In this document: piece by piece, positions 37,901 through 44,920 of the stretch
Layout of the letters: each line of letters begins with the position of its first letter
Numbering within the stretch: the first letter of the stretch is position 1
From: JASBRS01 sp964496495
GTDB lineage: Bacteria; Deinococcota; Deinococci; Deinococcales; Trueperaceae
Direction of reading: 5' to 3'
Assembly (NCBI GenBank): GCA_964496495.1
Contig: CAZBZU010000004.1
Location: 1-64,000 of the forward strand
DNA length: 64,000 nt
Notes under the pieces: model-generated
Told to the model about the DNA's origin: nothing
Seen by the model: only the letters and a program-made list of their open reading frames with translations
Database searches by the model: none
Translations under genes and position numbers: made by a program

Positions 37901-38469
37901 GCGTCGTCGCACAGCTCCCGGAGTCGCTCGAGCGCGGGGTTGGCGTTGGCGAGCCGCACCAGCAGCGCCTCCTCGAGCGCCACCTCGAGGTTGGGCGTGC
38001 CCTCGGTCTCGTCCCTCAGGTAGGCATCCACGGGCCGGCCGCCGCTCGCCACCACCGGTGCCGGGAAGCGCTGGGCGAAGGCGCCGAGCTCGGCGGTCGC
38101 CGGGCCGCTGCCGAGCTCGTCCTGTACCTGGCGCCAGGCTGTCGCCATCGGACGCGTCGCCGTCCGGGCGCCGTAGCTCTCGATGAGCGCGTGCATGAGC
38201 TCGTGCAGCAGCACCGCCGCGAACAGCTCGCCGCCGCCGACCGCCAGCTCGGGGTAGCGATCGGCCTGCCGCACCTCGTTGATCCGCCAGGCCAGTGCGT
38301 ACGCGTCCCTTGCGTCCCCGAACAGCAGCCTGCCACGCAGCCCGAAGGGCGCCGCGGCCAGGTCGTAGCGGCGGCGCGCGTCCGCGGTGACATGCAGGTA
38401 CCGCGGGCGGCCCGGCCCACGCGCCGGCGGGGCCGCTGCCTGGGGGGACACGTCCTTGCGGCTGCTCAC
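34921..38469 (-). CDS. giant GH13 alpha-amylase-family protein with N-terminal HExxH region (contains assembly gap)
   Basis: At least about 1180 residues. N-terminal part (1-300): helical, with LLHELMHALIESYG (HExxH) near residue 90. The GH13 barrel starts about residue 320: region I GDMVPNHVG, region II IIRFDAAMTLA (nucleophile Asp), region III TLLLAEAFW (acid/base Glu), and region IV FVNFMNNPDEETA, where the usual His is Asn but the Asp is kept. A C-terminal beta domain follows, then a low-complexity stretch with DAPKR repeats broken by 100 N, a small helical domain (QVHDYDGQRWFVGERYRLL) and a Lys/Arg/Gly tail. No signal peptide, so probably cytoplasmic alpha-glucan metabolism. GTG 38469 is preceded by GGAGGGTGAG. 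Substrate unknown. Confidence 0.8.
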   Translation of the reverse strand: MSSRKDVSPQAAAPPARGPGRPRYLHVTADARRRYDLAAAPFGLRGRLLFGDARDAYALAWRINEVRQADRYPELAVGGGELFAAVLLHELMHALIESYGARTATRPMATAWRQVQDELGSGPATAELGAFAQRFPAPVVASGGRPVDAYLRDETEGTPNLEVALEEALLVRLANANPALERLRELCDDAPLRERGGYTRALELLERSMERERVSEEGGAPGDDSLMALLWAPQRSSPTSLEGQLRVARDRWGPLLGDRYAELLARLVRSIDALKEERGRGPGGPGPAPVLDAASLRQYGEHEAFSSDSDWMGSVVLVAKSTYVWLAQLESSLGREVRRLDQIPDEALAELAERGFNGLWLIGLWERSEASRRIKQRRGQPGALASAYALYDYVIAEDLGGEPAFADLKERARGHGIRLAGDMVPNHVGVDGRWVAEHPDWFIQLGHAPYPGYRFDGPDVSSHSAMAVIIEDHYWDDSDAAVVFKRVDRGSGEARFIYHGNDGTAMPWNDTAQLDYLKPEVREAVIQTILHVARLVPIIRFDAAMTLAKRHIQRLWYPPPGEGGAIPSRSTYGAIDDEEFERLLPVEFWREVVDRVSAEAPGTLLLAEAFWMMEGYFVRTLGMHRVYNSAFMNMLKREDNAEYRQLVKNVLAFDPRILGRFVNFMNNPDEETAIAQFGDGDKYFGVCVLMATMPGLPMFGHGQVEGFREKYGMEYSAPTFDERPDQRLVERHQRQIAPLLNRRRDFAGAETFRLFDAVDEHGRVNEDVFAYSNRAGRSVSLVLYNNRYPRASGRVKWSVAFAEPWAGGGTRRETVHQALGLAGGARRFTVLPDGVTGLSYLRPSEELFESGLSFDLDGFQAQVFVGVHEVEDEDGSYAGLASALAGAGVPDLEAARLDWRHRLVRERFLALLDAAAAPQASAPEGGTPAGDAPVADPLLVAAQGFLEAAAEHAPLAPRVGHGGEGSASSSAGAGRDGDLASRIAALLRAGRAGAAGRGDDAAARDAPKRDAPKRDXXXXXXXXXXXXXXXXXXXXXXXXXXXXXXXXXXGKGAARQRGARPAETAGGAGAVDADTVLRRLQLEPSVHAFLQVHDYDGQRWFVGERYRLLRDGVAALLAAAGAPNEARRGLVAGLAAAEEASGYRFERLQPAGAGASEARAGARGGKRSGGKGTKKKGRRGGG
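35323..35422. other. assembly gap, 100 N
   Basis: Exactly 100 N inside the repeat region of the GH13 gene; true length unknown. The reading frame happens to continue on both sides. Confidence 0.98.
35423..35460 (-). repeat. 15-bp tandem repeat encoding DAPKR, at the gap edge
   Basis: GCATCGCGCTTGGGC occurs twice, followed by a partial copy (35453-35460), directly abutting the N run. On the coding strand it encodes Asp-Ala-Pro-Lys-Arg. Confidence 0.8.
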
Positions 38470-38573
38470 GCTCTCACCCTCCCGGAGCCGTCACTCTGCA
38501 CGCCGGCCCGGCCCCAGGACGCGGCGCCGCCGCGAAGGGCGTGCGTGCCAACGCGGATCGTCAGATCGGTTGG

Positions 38574-38579
38574 AGCTTA
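38574..38579 (-). promoter_or_regulatory. -10 candidate TAAGCT upstream of the GH13 gene
   Basis: TAAGCT on the reverse strand, about 105 nt upstream of GTG 38469 in the 264-nt divergent region. No -35 box seen. Confidence 0.3.
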
Positions 38580-38675
38580 GCACGCCGGCTGCGCGCCAGC
38601 CGTCCCGCCAGGGACGTCCCCGCGCGCACCGGCGGCGGTGTGCGGCGCCTGCGCCGCCACCCTCGAGGTTGCGGT

Positions 38676-38681
38676 TACAAT
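38676..38681 (+). promoter_or_regulatory. -10 candidate TACAAT upstream of the cohesin-lipoprotein operon
   Basis: TACAAT about 52 nt before ATG 38734, the best -10 match in the divergent region. No -35 box seen. Confidence 0.45.
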
Positions 38682-38733
38682 TCCATCGTCGCGCTCCAGG
38701 GCGCCGGCGCCGGGATGGAGGGCGGAACACGAC

Positions 38734-39627
38734 ATGGTGGTACCCGAGCACCCGCAGCAAGGCCGCAGCCGCCGCGCGCAGCGCGCACAGCCCCGGCCCG
38801 CAGCGCGGTTGTGGCTGCTCGCGGGGCTGGCGGCTCTCCTCCTGGCCGGCTGCACCGGCAACGTCACCACGCCCGGTGAGGCGCTGCGCATCCTCGGAAC
38901 CACCCTCCCGAACGCCTACCTGGCCGAGCCCTACGACCAGGCCGTCCAGGCGGTGGGCGGCTTGCGCCCCTACGACTTCAAGCTGGCCGAGGGCTCGCTG
39001 CCTCCCGGCATCGAGCTGCAAGGCGGCTCGCTTCGCGGCACCCCTAGCAAGATCGGTCAATATACCTTCACCTTGCAGGTCTCCGACGCCAACCTCTCCA
39101 GCACCGTGCAACAGTACACGCTGACCGTCGCACGGGTCCCCCCTCCCACGCTCGACTTCAACGCTCCCAACACCGAGGTCGCGCGGCCCGTGACACTGCG
39201 GGTACAGCTCAACAATGCACGCCAGCTGGAGGGGCTCCGCACCCAGGTGCGCTGGAACCCCGCCGCCTTCGCGCTCGTGCAGGACAGCGTACGGGCGTCA
39301 CGGCCCGGCCTGGCATTGCTCCACAAGGCCTCCAAGGGCGAGCTCCAGGTGGCGCTGGTACCGCTCGGCACCCGGATCGACGGTCAGGCGAACCTCTTCG
39401 AGTTCCAGCTGAAGCCCGTGGCAGGCGCCGCCGCGCTCGACCTGAACGCCCAGACCGAGTACATCTCGGCCGGCGGGCACGCCTTCGACCGCAGCAGCGC
39501 TCGGGGCCAGGCGGCCTCGGCACCGTCCTCCACGACGTCGGGCGGGTCGTCGAGCTCGGGCTCGGACTCGGGAGGGCTGCCGGGCGGCCTCGGCAGGCCG
39601 GTCGGCCAGGGCGGAGGATCGCCATGA
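38734..39627 (+). CDS. lipoprotein with putative Ig (He_PIG) and cohesin-like domains
   Basis: 297 residues. An arginine-rich N-region, the hydrophobic stretch LWLLAGLAALLLAGC and a lipobox cysteine at about residue 40 predict a lipid-anchored surface protein. Residues about 45-130 resemble the He_PIG immunoglobulin-like fold (SLPPGIELQGGSLRGTPSKIG, then YTFTLQVSDA). Residues about 135-250 resemble a type I/II cohesin (PVTLRVQLNNARQLEGLRTQ, VRWNPAAFALVQ, NLFEFQLKPV). A Ser/Gly-rich tail follows. It is first in an operon whose third gene carries a dockerin, the usual cohesin partner. It overlaps the next gene by 4 nt. ATG 38734 was chosen over an upstream in-frame start at 38638 because of the -10 box at 38676. 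Confidence 0.7.
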   Translation: MVVPEHPQQGRSRRAQRAQPRPAARLWLLAGLAALLLAGCTGNVTTPGEALRILGTTLPNAYLAEPYDQAVQAVGGLRPYDFKLAEGSLPPGIELQGGSLRGTPSKIGQYTFTLQVSDANLSSTVQQYTLTVARVPPPTLDFNAPNTEVARPVTLRVQLNNARQLEGLRTQVRWNPAAFALVQDSVRASRPGLALLHKASKGELQVALVPLGTRIDGQANLFEFQLKPVAGAAALDLNAQTEYISAGGHAFDRSSARGQAASAPSSTTSGGSSSSGSDSGGLPGGLGRPVGQGGGSP

Positions 39628-40214
39628 CACCCGCCGATCGCACCAGCGCCCGGCGCTGGCCGGCAGCTGCCGCGCTGCTCGTGGCGCTGCTGGCCGCACC
39701 GTTGCCGTGGACGGCCGCCCGCGCCACCACCTACCTGCGGCTCGGCCCCGACCAGATGCTCGACAAGGCCGACATCGTGTTCGTGGGCACCGTGTCGAGC
39801 GTGAGCGTGTCGGTCAAGAACGGCCGCCCCTGGACCGCCGTCACCTTCGACGTCGGGACCCCTATCGAGGGCATCGCCACCGACGCCAACGGCAAGGCCA
39901 CCGGCCCCAAGGTGCTCTCCTTCCTGGGCGGCGACGCGACGGGTGGGCCGGCCCTCACCGTCAGCGGCATGCCCAGCTTCAAGGACGGCGAGCGGGTGCT
40001 CGTCTTCGCCTACGACCAGGCCTACGCCTCCCCCATCGTCGGCTTCCGGCAAGGCCTGTGGCAGGTCACCGACGCCGGGCTGGTGGGCCTGGACGGGCGG
40101 CGGCTGTCGCTCGACGCCAACGGCGACCTGGTGGCGGGCGGCGCGGGCGCGCCGCTGCAACAGATCATCGCCGCCATCGTCAAGCATCTCGGCGCCAAGG
40201 CGGGCGGCCAGTGA
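39624..40214 (+). CDS. secreted protein of unknown function in the cohesin/dockerin operon
   Basis: 196 residues. A Sec signal peptide (residues 1-33, core AAALLVALLAAPLPW, ending ARA) is followed by one domain, RLGPDQMLDKADIVFVGTVSSVSV and then PSFKDGERVLVFAY. Similar domains occur in exported proteins near matrixin-like and dockerin proteins, but I cannot name a family. Coupled by 4-nt overlaps to genes on both sides, so the three products probably act together at the cell surface. No cysteine and no further membrane segment. Confidence 0.7.
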   Translation: MTPADRTSARRWPAAAALLVALLAAPLPWTAARATTYLRLGPDQMLDKADIVFVGTVSSVSVSVKNGRPWTAVTFDVGTPIEGIATDANGKATGPKVLSFLGGDATGGPALTVSGMPSFKDGERVLVFAYDQAYASPIVGFRQGLWQVTDAGLVGLDGRRLSLDANGDLVAGGAGAPLQQIIAAIVKHLGAKAGGQ

Positions 40215-41275
40215 AGCGCGGTGCGCGCCCGATCTCGAGCGCCGGGAGGACGCCGCGGGCGCGCCGCCGCAGGCTGGCGGGCGCTCTCGAGCCGCGCCTG
40301 CTGGCGCTCCTGCTCGCCTGGGTGCTGGCACTCTCGAGCGGGGTGCTGGCACAGACGCAGAGCGATTCCGGAGCCTCCGGCTCGGCGTCGGGCAGCGGCA
40401 ACGGGACCACGCCGTCGGGGCCCGGCACCGCGGGTCCCTCCTCGACGGGCCCCGCGTCTCCCGGCCCCTCCTCGGCGGGCAGCGGGCAGGCCGCCACCAC
40501 GACGGTCCCGACCCCGAAGATCGGAGTGACGGTGGAGGCCTCCGGCGGCCCGAGCAGCCTGCCTGACGACGTCACGGCCGCCATCGACGCATGGCACCGG
40601 GCGGCCGCCGCGCTGGTCGATGTGACCGTCGAGCCCTCGGCCCCCTCCACCATCCGCTATGCGCCGCCGGCGCTGCTGGGCCCGGACACGCTCTCGCTCG
40701 ATCTGCGAACGCCTGGTCGGAGCGGCCTCGACATCCAGGTCTCGCCCACGGCCGTCAAGGACCACCCGATGGTTCTGCTTCACGAGATCGGCGTCTTGCT
40801 GGGGCTCCCCGAGGGCAGCGGGGACGTGATGGCCTACGCGGTGCCGTCCAGCGGCGAGCCGGACGCGCCCTCCACCACCGACGTGACGAACCTCCGGACC
40901 CAGCGGACCTACGCGCCCGAGGACCTCAACCACGACGGAACGGTGGACTTCTACGACCTCGTGCGCTTCGGCCAGGCGTTCGGCGATCAGGGCGTCAACC
41001 TCCCTGCCGACTTCAACCACGACGGCCGCGTCGACAACCAGGATCTCGCCCTGCTGCGGAAGGCCTACGCCTTCACGCCACCTTCGCAGACCGCACCTAC
41101 CGGCACGCCCGGGGGGTCCGCCGGTCAGGGGGCCGGCTCTTCCTCAGCGCCGGGCGGCGGCGCGGCGGCAACCGGCGGCGCCTCCGCCGGCGGTGGAGCA
41201 TCGTCGTCGACCCCCGGCTCCAACGCCTCGCCTCCCGCCTCCGGCGGTGGGACGAGCGGCGACAAGAGCCCCTAG
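40211..41275 (+). CDS. secreted dockerin-domain protein with degenerate metzincin-like region
   Basis: 354 residues. A signal peptide (ALEPRLLALLLAWVLALSSG, cut near VLA) is followed by a Ser/Gly/Pro linker, then a region about residues 100-225 containing LLHEIGVLLGLPEGSGDVMAY. This resembles the zinc motif HExxHxxGxxH plus Met-turn of matrixins, but the second His is Val, so it is probably not catalytic. Residues about 236-285 are a type I dockerin with two calcium loops, DLNHDGTVDFYD and DFNHDGRVDNQD. A long Gly/Ser/Ala tail ends the protein. GTG start overlaps the previous stop (GTGA). Confidence 0.78.
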   Translation: MKRGARPISSAGRTPRARRRRLAGALEPRLLALLLAWVLALSSGVLAQTQSDSGASGSASGSGNGTTPSGPGTAGPSSTGPASPGPSSAGSGQAATTTVPTPKIGVTVEASGGPSSLPDDVTAAIDAWHRAAAALVDVTVEPSAPSTIRYAPPALLGPDTLSLDLRTPGRSGLDIQVSPTAVKDHPMVLLHEIGVLLGLPEGSGDVMAYAVPSSGEPDAPSTTDVTNLRTQRTYAPEDLNHDGTVDFYDLVRFGQAFGDQGVNLPADFNHDGRVDNQDLALLRKAYAFTPPSQTAPTGTPGGSAGQGAGSSSAPGGGAAATGGASAGGGASSSTPGSNASPPASGGGTSGDKSP

Positions 41276-41276
41276 C

Positions 41277-41376
41277 NNNNNNNNNNNNNNNNNNNNNNNN
41301 NNNNNNNNNNNNNNNNNNNNNNNNNNNNNNNNNNNNNNNNNNNNNNNNNNNNNNNNNNNNNNNNNNNNNNNNNNNN
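41277..41376. other. assembly gap, 100 N
   Basis: Exactly 100 N between the dockerin gene stop and the pterin dehydratase gene. The flanks (CCTAGC on the left; CAGCGCGGCCTGCTAGCTCAGCGCGG on the right, split as two CAGCGCGGC copies 16 nt apart) hint at an 18-bp repeat across the gap. Confidence 0.95.
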
Positions 41377-41388
41377 CAGCGCGGCCTG

Positions 41389-41670
41389 CTAGCTCAGCGC
41401 GGCGATGGCGCGGGCCATCTCCAGGTCGGCGTCCGTGACGCCGCCGGCGTCGTGGCTCACCAGCTCGATGACGACGGTTCGGTAGCTGTTCCTGATCTCG
41501 GGGTGGTGGCCGTGCTTCTCGGCGAGGAGCGCCACCCTGGTGAGGAACCCGAAGGCTTCGGAGAAGTCCGCGAAGGCGAGCTCTCGGTGGAGCTTGCCGT
41601 CCTGCAGGGTCCAGCCCGCCAGCCCGCCGAGGCGGTCGCGGATGGTCGCGTCGTCCAGGATCTGAGGCAT
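41389..41670 (-). CDS. pterin-4a-carbinolamine dehydratase
   Basis: Dehydrates the 4a-hydroxy-tetrahydropterin product of aromatic amino acid hydroxylases, and may also act in molybdopterin or other pterin recycling. 93 residues, full length. The signature EKHGHHPEIRNSYRTVVIEL is at about residues 51-70, followed by SHDAGGVTDADLEMA. The usual T-H after the strand is replaced by S-H, a conservative change. No phenylalanine hydroxylase is in the window. The gene is 66 nt downstream of the large unknown gene on the same strand. Confidence 0.9.
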   Translation of the reverse strand: MPQILDDATIRDRLGGLAGWTLQDGKLHRELAFADFSEAFGFLTRVALLAEKHGHHPEIRNSYRTVVIELVSHDAGGVTDADLEMARAIAALS

Positions 41671-41736
41671 GCCGCTCCTTCCCGGGAGGCGGGGCCGCGG
41701 CCGGGCGCCCGCCGAGCGTCGCTCGCCCGGCCAGGC

Positions 41737-43644
41737 CTAGTGGGCGTGGCCGCTCTCGACGTCGAGGCCTGGCACGTGCAGCACGGCAAGCTCCTGCTCG
41801 CCGCGTACCAGGACCAGGGTACCGTTGCCCATGGGGGCCAGCAGGTAGTCGGTGAACGACCCCAGCACCTGGCCCGGGAGCATGGCGACGAGGCTCTCCG
41901 GCACGTCCTTGCTGCGCCCCCGGTACTGACGGACCGTTACCTTCTGGCCGCCCAGGTCGAGCGTCAGCGGCTCGCCGGTGAGCTGGCGCACGCCGGACTC
42001 CGCCCCATGCACCCGCTCGAGCACCTTGGCGACGTCGGTAGGGTCGACCGTCATGGTGTCCAGAAAGCGCTGCACCAGCCCCACCAGGGTGGCCTCCTCG
42101 AGGGTGACGCCAGCCGCGCGGACCGCGCCGCGAAGCAGCCCCTCCACCGCTCGCCGCCGGTCGGGAGCCCGGGCGCTCACCGACGCCGTTCGCGCCACCG
42201 CACGCTCCACCAGGTCTTGCGGCTCCCCCTGCACGGAGTTCGTCAGCACGCGCAGCATCGTCAGGATGTCTTCGCGCTGGCGGTCGGCCAGGACGTAGAG
42301 CGCCACCAGCGCTTCGCTCAGCCGCACCGACAGGCTCCTACCCTGGTCCCGGTAACGCACGTGCATGTAGTCGCCTTCGGTGAAGGCCGACAGCCGGCTG
42401 TGGCCGAGCTCCAGCACCAGCCGTCCCTGCAGCGGCTGCTCGCGCTCGTCCACGAACAGCGAGCGCGCGGCTCCCGCGCCCGTGACGGCCACGCTGTGGC
42501 CGGCGAGCTGGAAGCGTACCGGCCCGACCAGGTGCACCGTCAGCGAGGTGGTCTCCGGCGGCACCCGCTCCCATCGCAGGGCCGGGTTGACGGCGAAGAG
42601 CACGCCGCCCTCGAGCTGGGGGCCGCCGGCGTGTCCCCCCACCGAGGTCGGCAGGTAGTCGGCCAGACGGTCGAAGAAGGCGTGGACCAGGTCGGTGAAC
42701 TGCAGCACGTCGCGCTGGAACATCTGGCGCTGGTTGCGCTCCAGGGCCAGCGTCTCCGCCAGGCGGTTCTCCAGCTCGCGCCGGTGGGCGCTGCGCTGAC
42801 CGTCGGGAAGGCGTTCCTTGCCGATCTCCTGGATCGCCAGCCGCAGCTGCTTGCTGCTGGGGCCCTGGTGCGGCACCAGCGACAGCTTGCCGGCGTACGG
42901 GTCCTCCGCCAGCGCCAGCGCCGCCTGGCGTACGTAGGCCAGGGAGTTCGACTCGCGCACCTCGAGGTCGGCGTAGGCGCCGCCGGACTTGCCCAGCGTC
43001 ATCACCACGTTGATGAGCTCACGCACGATCTCGGCCAGCGAGTCGAGGTCGGAGAGCGACACCAGCGGATCGTTGACCTGGGGCATGGGCTCGAGCACCT
43101 GAAAGCCGCGCAGGTTCACGTCCTGCGAGAAGGTGGAGCGGGCACTGTTGCGCTGCAGGTTCTGCAACGTGGCGTAGATGAGTCGCGCCGTCTGCCGCTC
43201 GCGCTCCGCCCGCCAGCCCGCGGCCACCTTGAGCACGAACTCGTCCACCTCGTCCCACCACACCCGGCGGGCGAGGCGTTGAAGCATCGCCTGCTCCTCG
43301 CGCACCTCGGGCCGCTGCACCGGACCGGCGGCGGCCTCGCTCGTCGCGGTGAGCTCCTCCTCGTCGGCCAGCTCCACGGCCGCGGCGTCCTCGCCGAGCA
43401 CCAGGCTGTCGATGTCAAGGGGGGCGGGCGTGGCGTTCTTGCCGTCGTCGGAGAGCACCTGCAGGCTGTCCGAGATGGCCTCGAACCGGCCACGCTCCTC
43501 TTGCGACAGCGCGCTGCTCTGCCGGTTGAGGTGGGCGTAGAGCTCCCACATGCCCGCCAGGCCGCCACGGACCTTCCGAGTAGCGCGATACTCCGCTACC
43601 TTGTACTCGAGGAGCTCGAGAGCCACGCTCTCCAACTTGAGCAT
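41737..43644 (-). CDS. large protein of unknown function
   Basis: 635 residues, not recognised. Mostly soluble and predicted mixed alpha/beta: a helical N-terminal part (LELLEYKVAEYRATRKVRGG), an acidic linker near residues 70-110, a helical middle rich in Arg/Glu (ELENRLAETLALERNQRQMFQ) and a C-terminal half with beta-rich segments (LTLDLGGQKVTVRQYRGRSK). No signal peptide, no Walker motif, no cysteine cluster. Start ATG 43644 (MLKLESVALELL) is supported by a TATACT box 9 nt upstream; an in-frame GTG at 43668 would have that box inside the coding region. It is probably a lineage-specific protein. Confidence 0.7.
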   Translation of the reverse strand: MLKLESVALELLEYKVAEYRATRKVRGGLAGMWELYAHLNRQSSALSQEERGRFEAISDSLQVLSDDGKNATPAPLDIDSLVLGEDAAAVELADEEELTATSEAAAGPVQRPEVREEQAMLQRLARRVWWDEVDEFVLKVAAGWRAERERQTARLIYATLQNLQRNSARSTFSQDVNLRGFQVLEPMPQVNDPLVSLSDLDSLAEIVRELINVVMTLGKSGGAYADLEVRESNSLAYVRQAALALAEDPYAGKLSLVPHQGPSSKQLRLAIQEIGKERLPDGQRSAHRRELENRLAETLALERNQRQMFQRDVLQFTDLVHAFFDRLADYLPTSVGGHAGGPQLEGGVLFAVNPALRWERVPPETTSLTVHLVGPVRFQLAGHSVAVTGAGAARSLFVDEREQPLQGRLVLELGHSRLSAFTEGDYMHVRYRDQGRSLSVRLSEALVALYVLADRQREDILTMLRVLTNSVQGEPQDLVERAVARTASVSARAPDRRRAVEGLLRGAVRAAGVTLEEATLVGLVQRFLDTMTVDPTDVAKVLERVHGAESGVRQLTGEPLTLDLGGQKVTVRQYRGRSKDVPESLVAMLPGQVLGSFTDYLLAPMGNGTLVLVRGEQELAVLHVPGLDVESGHAH

Positions 43645-43653
43645 ACGCTCGTC

Positions 43654-43659
43654 AGTATA
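43654..43659 (-). promoter_or_regulatory. -10 box TATACT of the large unknown gene
   Basis: TATACT on the reverse strand ends 9 nt before ATG 43644, implying a leader of 0-3 nt. Confidence 0.6.
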
Positions 43660-43777
43660 CGGCCGCACGGTCCGCCCCGCCTGCCGGAAACCTCACGCGC
43701 CATCCGTCCAGGACGGCCAAAGTGACGCGAAACATGAAGCTTCGGTGAGGCCGCGCGAGGTGACGCTTACCGCCGCC

Positions 43778-44920
43778 TCATCCGGCCTCGCCGCCGCGAC
43801 CTGCGAGCTCGACCAGCGCCGCCCGCAGGACGGCCACGGCCTTGCGGTACTCGTCGAGGTCGAGCCGCTCCTCCGGAGTGTGGTCGAGCGAGCTGTCGCC
43901 CGGCCCGTAGGCGAGCGTAGGGACCGGCCAGTGCGGCGCCACCACATTCATGTCGGAGGTGCCGGTCTTGAGCTTGCCGCGCGGACGCCCACCCACCCGG
44001 CGGATGGCCGCGCGGAAGGCGCGGGCCACGGGCGAGTCGCGTTCGGCCCGCACCGCCGCCTCCAGGCCGTGGCCGCTCAGCCGACATCCTTCCGGCAGTG
44101 ACAGCGTCAGCAGCCGCTCGAGCAGTGCGTCGGGCGGCCAGCGCGGCGGCAAGCGCAACGACAGGCTGGCGCGGCAACGCTGCTCGAGGCCGTCGTTGGA
44201 CGAGTCGAGCGCCTGGAGCGACAGCTGCAGGGCGTCGAAGCGGCCGCGAGCGCCGGCGCTGCCGGCCGCGGCCCCGTCCGCGACGCGGCCCGGCCCGCCG
44301 CCCGCTGCCGCCTCGTTGTCGGCATGCACGAAGGCGCGCAGGGTGGCGCAGGCCGCCACCGCCAGCTCGGCCGCGGTAGCGTCGTCGCGCGAGGAGTGAG
44401 CGTTGTCGCGGCGCGCGTCGAGCTCCACCACCAGTCGCCCCTTGTAGCCGAGGGTGTAGCCGTCCCAGCCGCTCGGCTCGCCGACGATCAGGATGTCCGG
44501 CCGCTCGTAGGCCCGCACCGCATGCCGGGCGCCCTTGCTGCTCGGGGCTTCCTCCTCGACGGCACCGATGAGCCGCACCCGCAAGCGCGCCTTCAGCCCG
44601 CTGTCCAGCCCGGACACGGCGGCCACGGCGGCGCAGAAGCTTCCCTTGGCATCGACGCTGCCACGGCCATGGAGCTCGCCCCCCGCCTCACGCACCTCGA
44701 TGGCGCCGGGCACGGTATCGATGTGGCCCAGGACGGTCACCGTGCGAGGCCCCCCGCCCCACACCGCCACCGCGTTGCCGGCCTCGTCCACGAAGGCCTC
44801 GTCGGCGAAGCCCGCCATCCTCGCCACCAGCAGCGCGGCGAGCCGGGCCTCCTGGCCCGAGGGGCTGGGGCAGGCCACCGCCTCGCGCAGCAGCGCGACC
44901 GGGTCGAGCCTGGCGCTCAC
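43778..44920 (-). CDS. lysK: [LysW]-lysine hydrolase (LysK)
   Basis: Metal-dependent M20-type deacylase that releases lysine from its LysW carrier, the last step of the pathway; many family members also release ornithine. 380 residues. Metal-binding motifs are VTVLGHIDTVPG (His, Asp), GRGSVDAKGSF, GAVEEEAPSSKGA and the C-terminal KTGTSDMNV with LDHTPEERLDLDEY. Residues about 205-225 are a Gly/Ala-rich loop insertion. GTG start overlaps the lysJ stop by 4 nt. Last gene of the operon. Confidence 0.93.
   Translation of the reverse strand: MSARLDPVALLREAVACPSPSGQEARLAALLVARMAGFADEAFVDEAGNAVAVWGGGPRTVTVLGHIDTVPGAIEVREAGGELHGRGSVDAKGSFCAAVAAVSGLDSGLKARLRVRLIGAVEEEAPSSKGARHAVRAYERPDILIVGEPSGWDGYTLGYKGRLVVELDARRDNAHSSRDDATAAELAVAACATLRAFVHADNEAAAGGGPGRVADGAAAGSAGARGRFDALQLSLQALDSSNDGLEQRCRASLSLRLPPRWPPDALLERLLTLSLPEGCRLSGHGLEAAVRAERDSPVARAFRAAIRRVGGRPRGKLKTGTSDMNVVAPHWPVPTLAYGPGDSSLDHTPEERLDLDEYRKAVAVLRAALVELAGRGGEAG

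Noticed and set aside
34921..38469. GH13 protein as a secreted amylase of a cellulosome-like complex with the nearby dockerin operon
   Set aside because: It has no signal peptide, no dockerin loops, and is divergently transcribed from the cohesin/dockerin operon.
40790..40830. Active matrixin-type metalloprotease in the dockerin protein
   Set aside because: The second zinc histidine is valine and the third ligand is missing.
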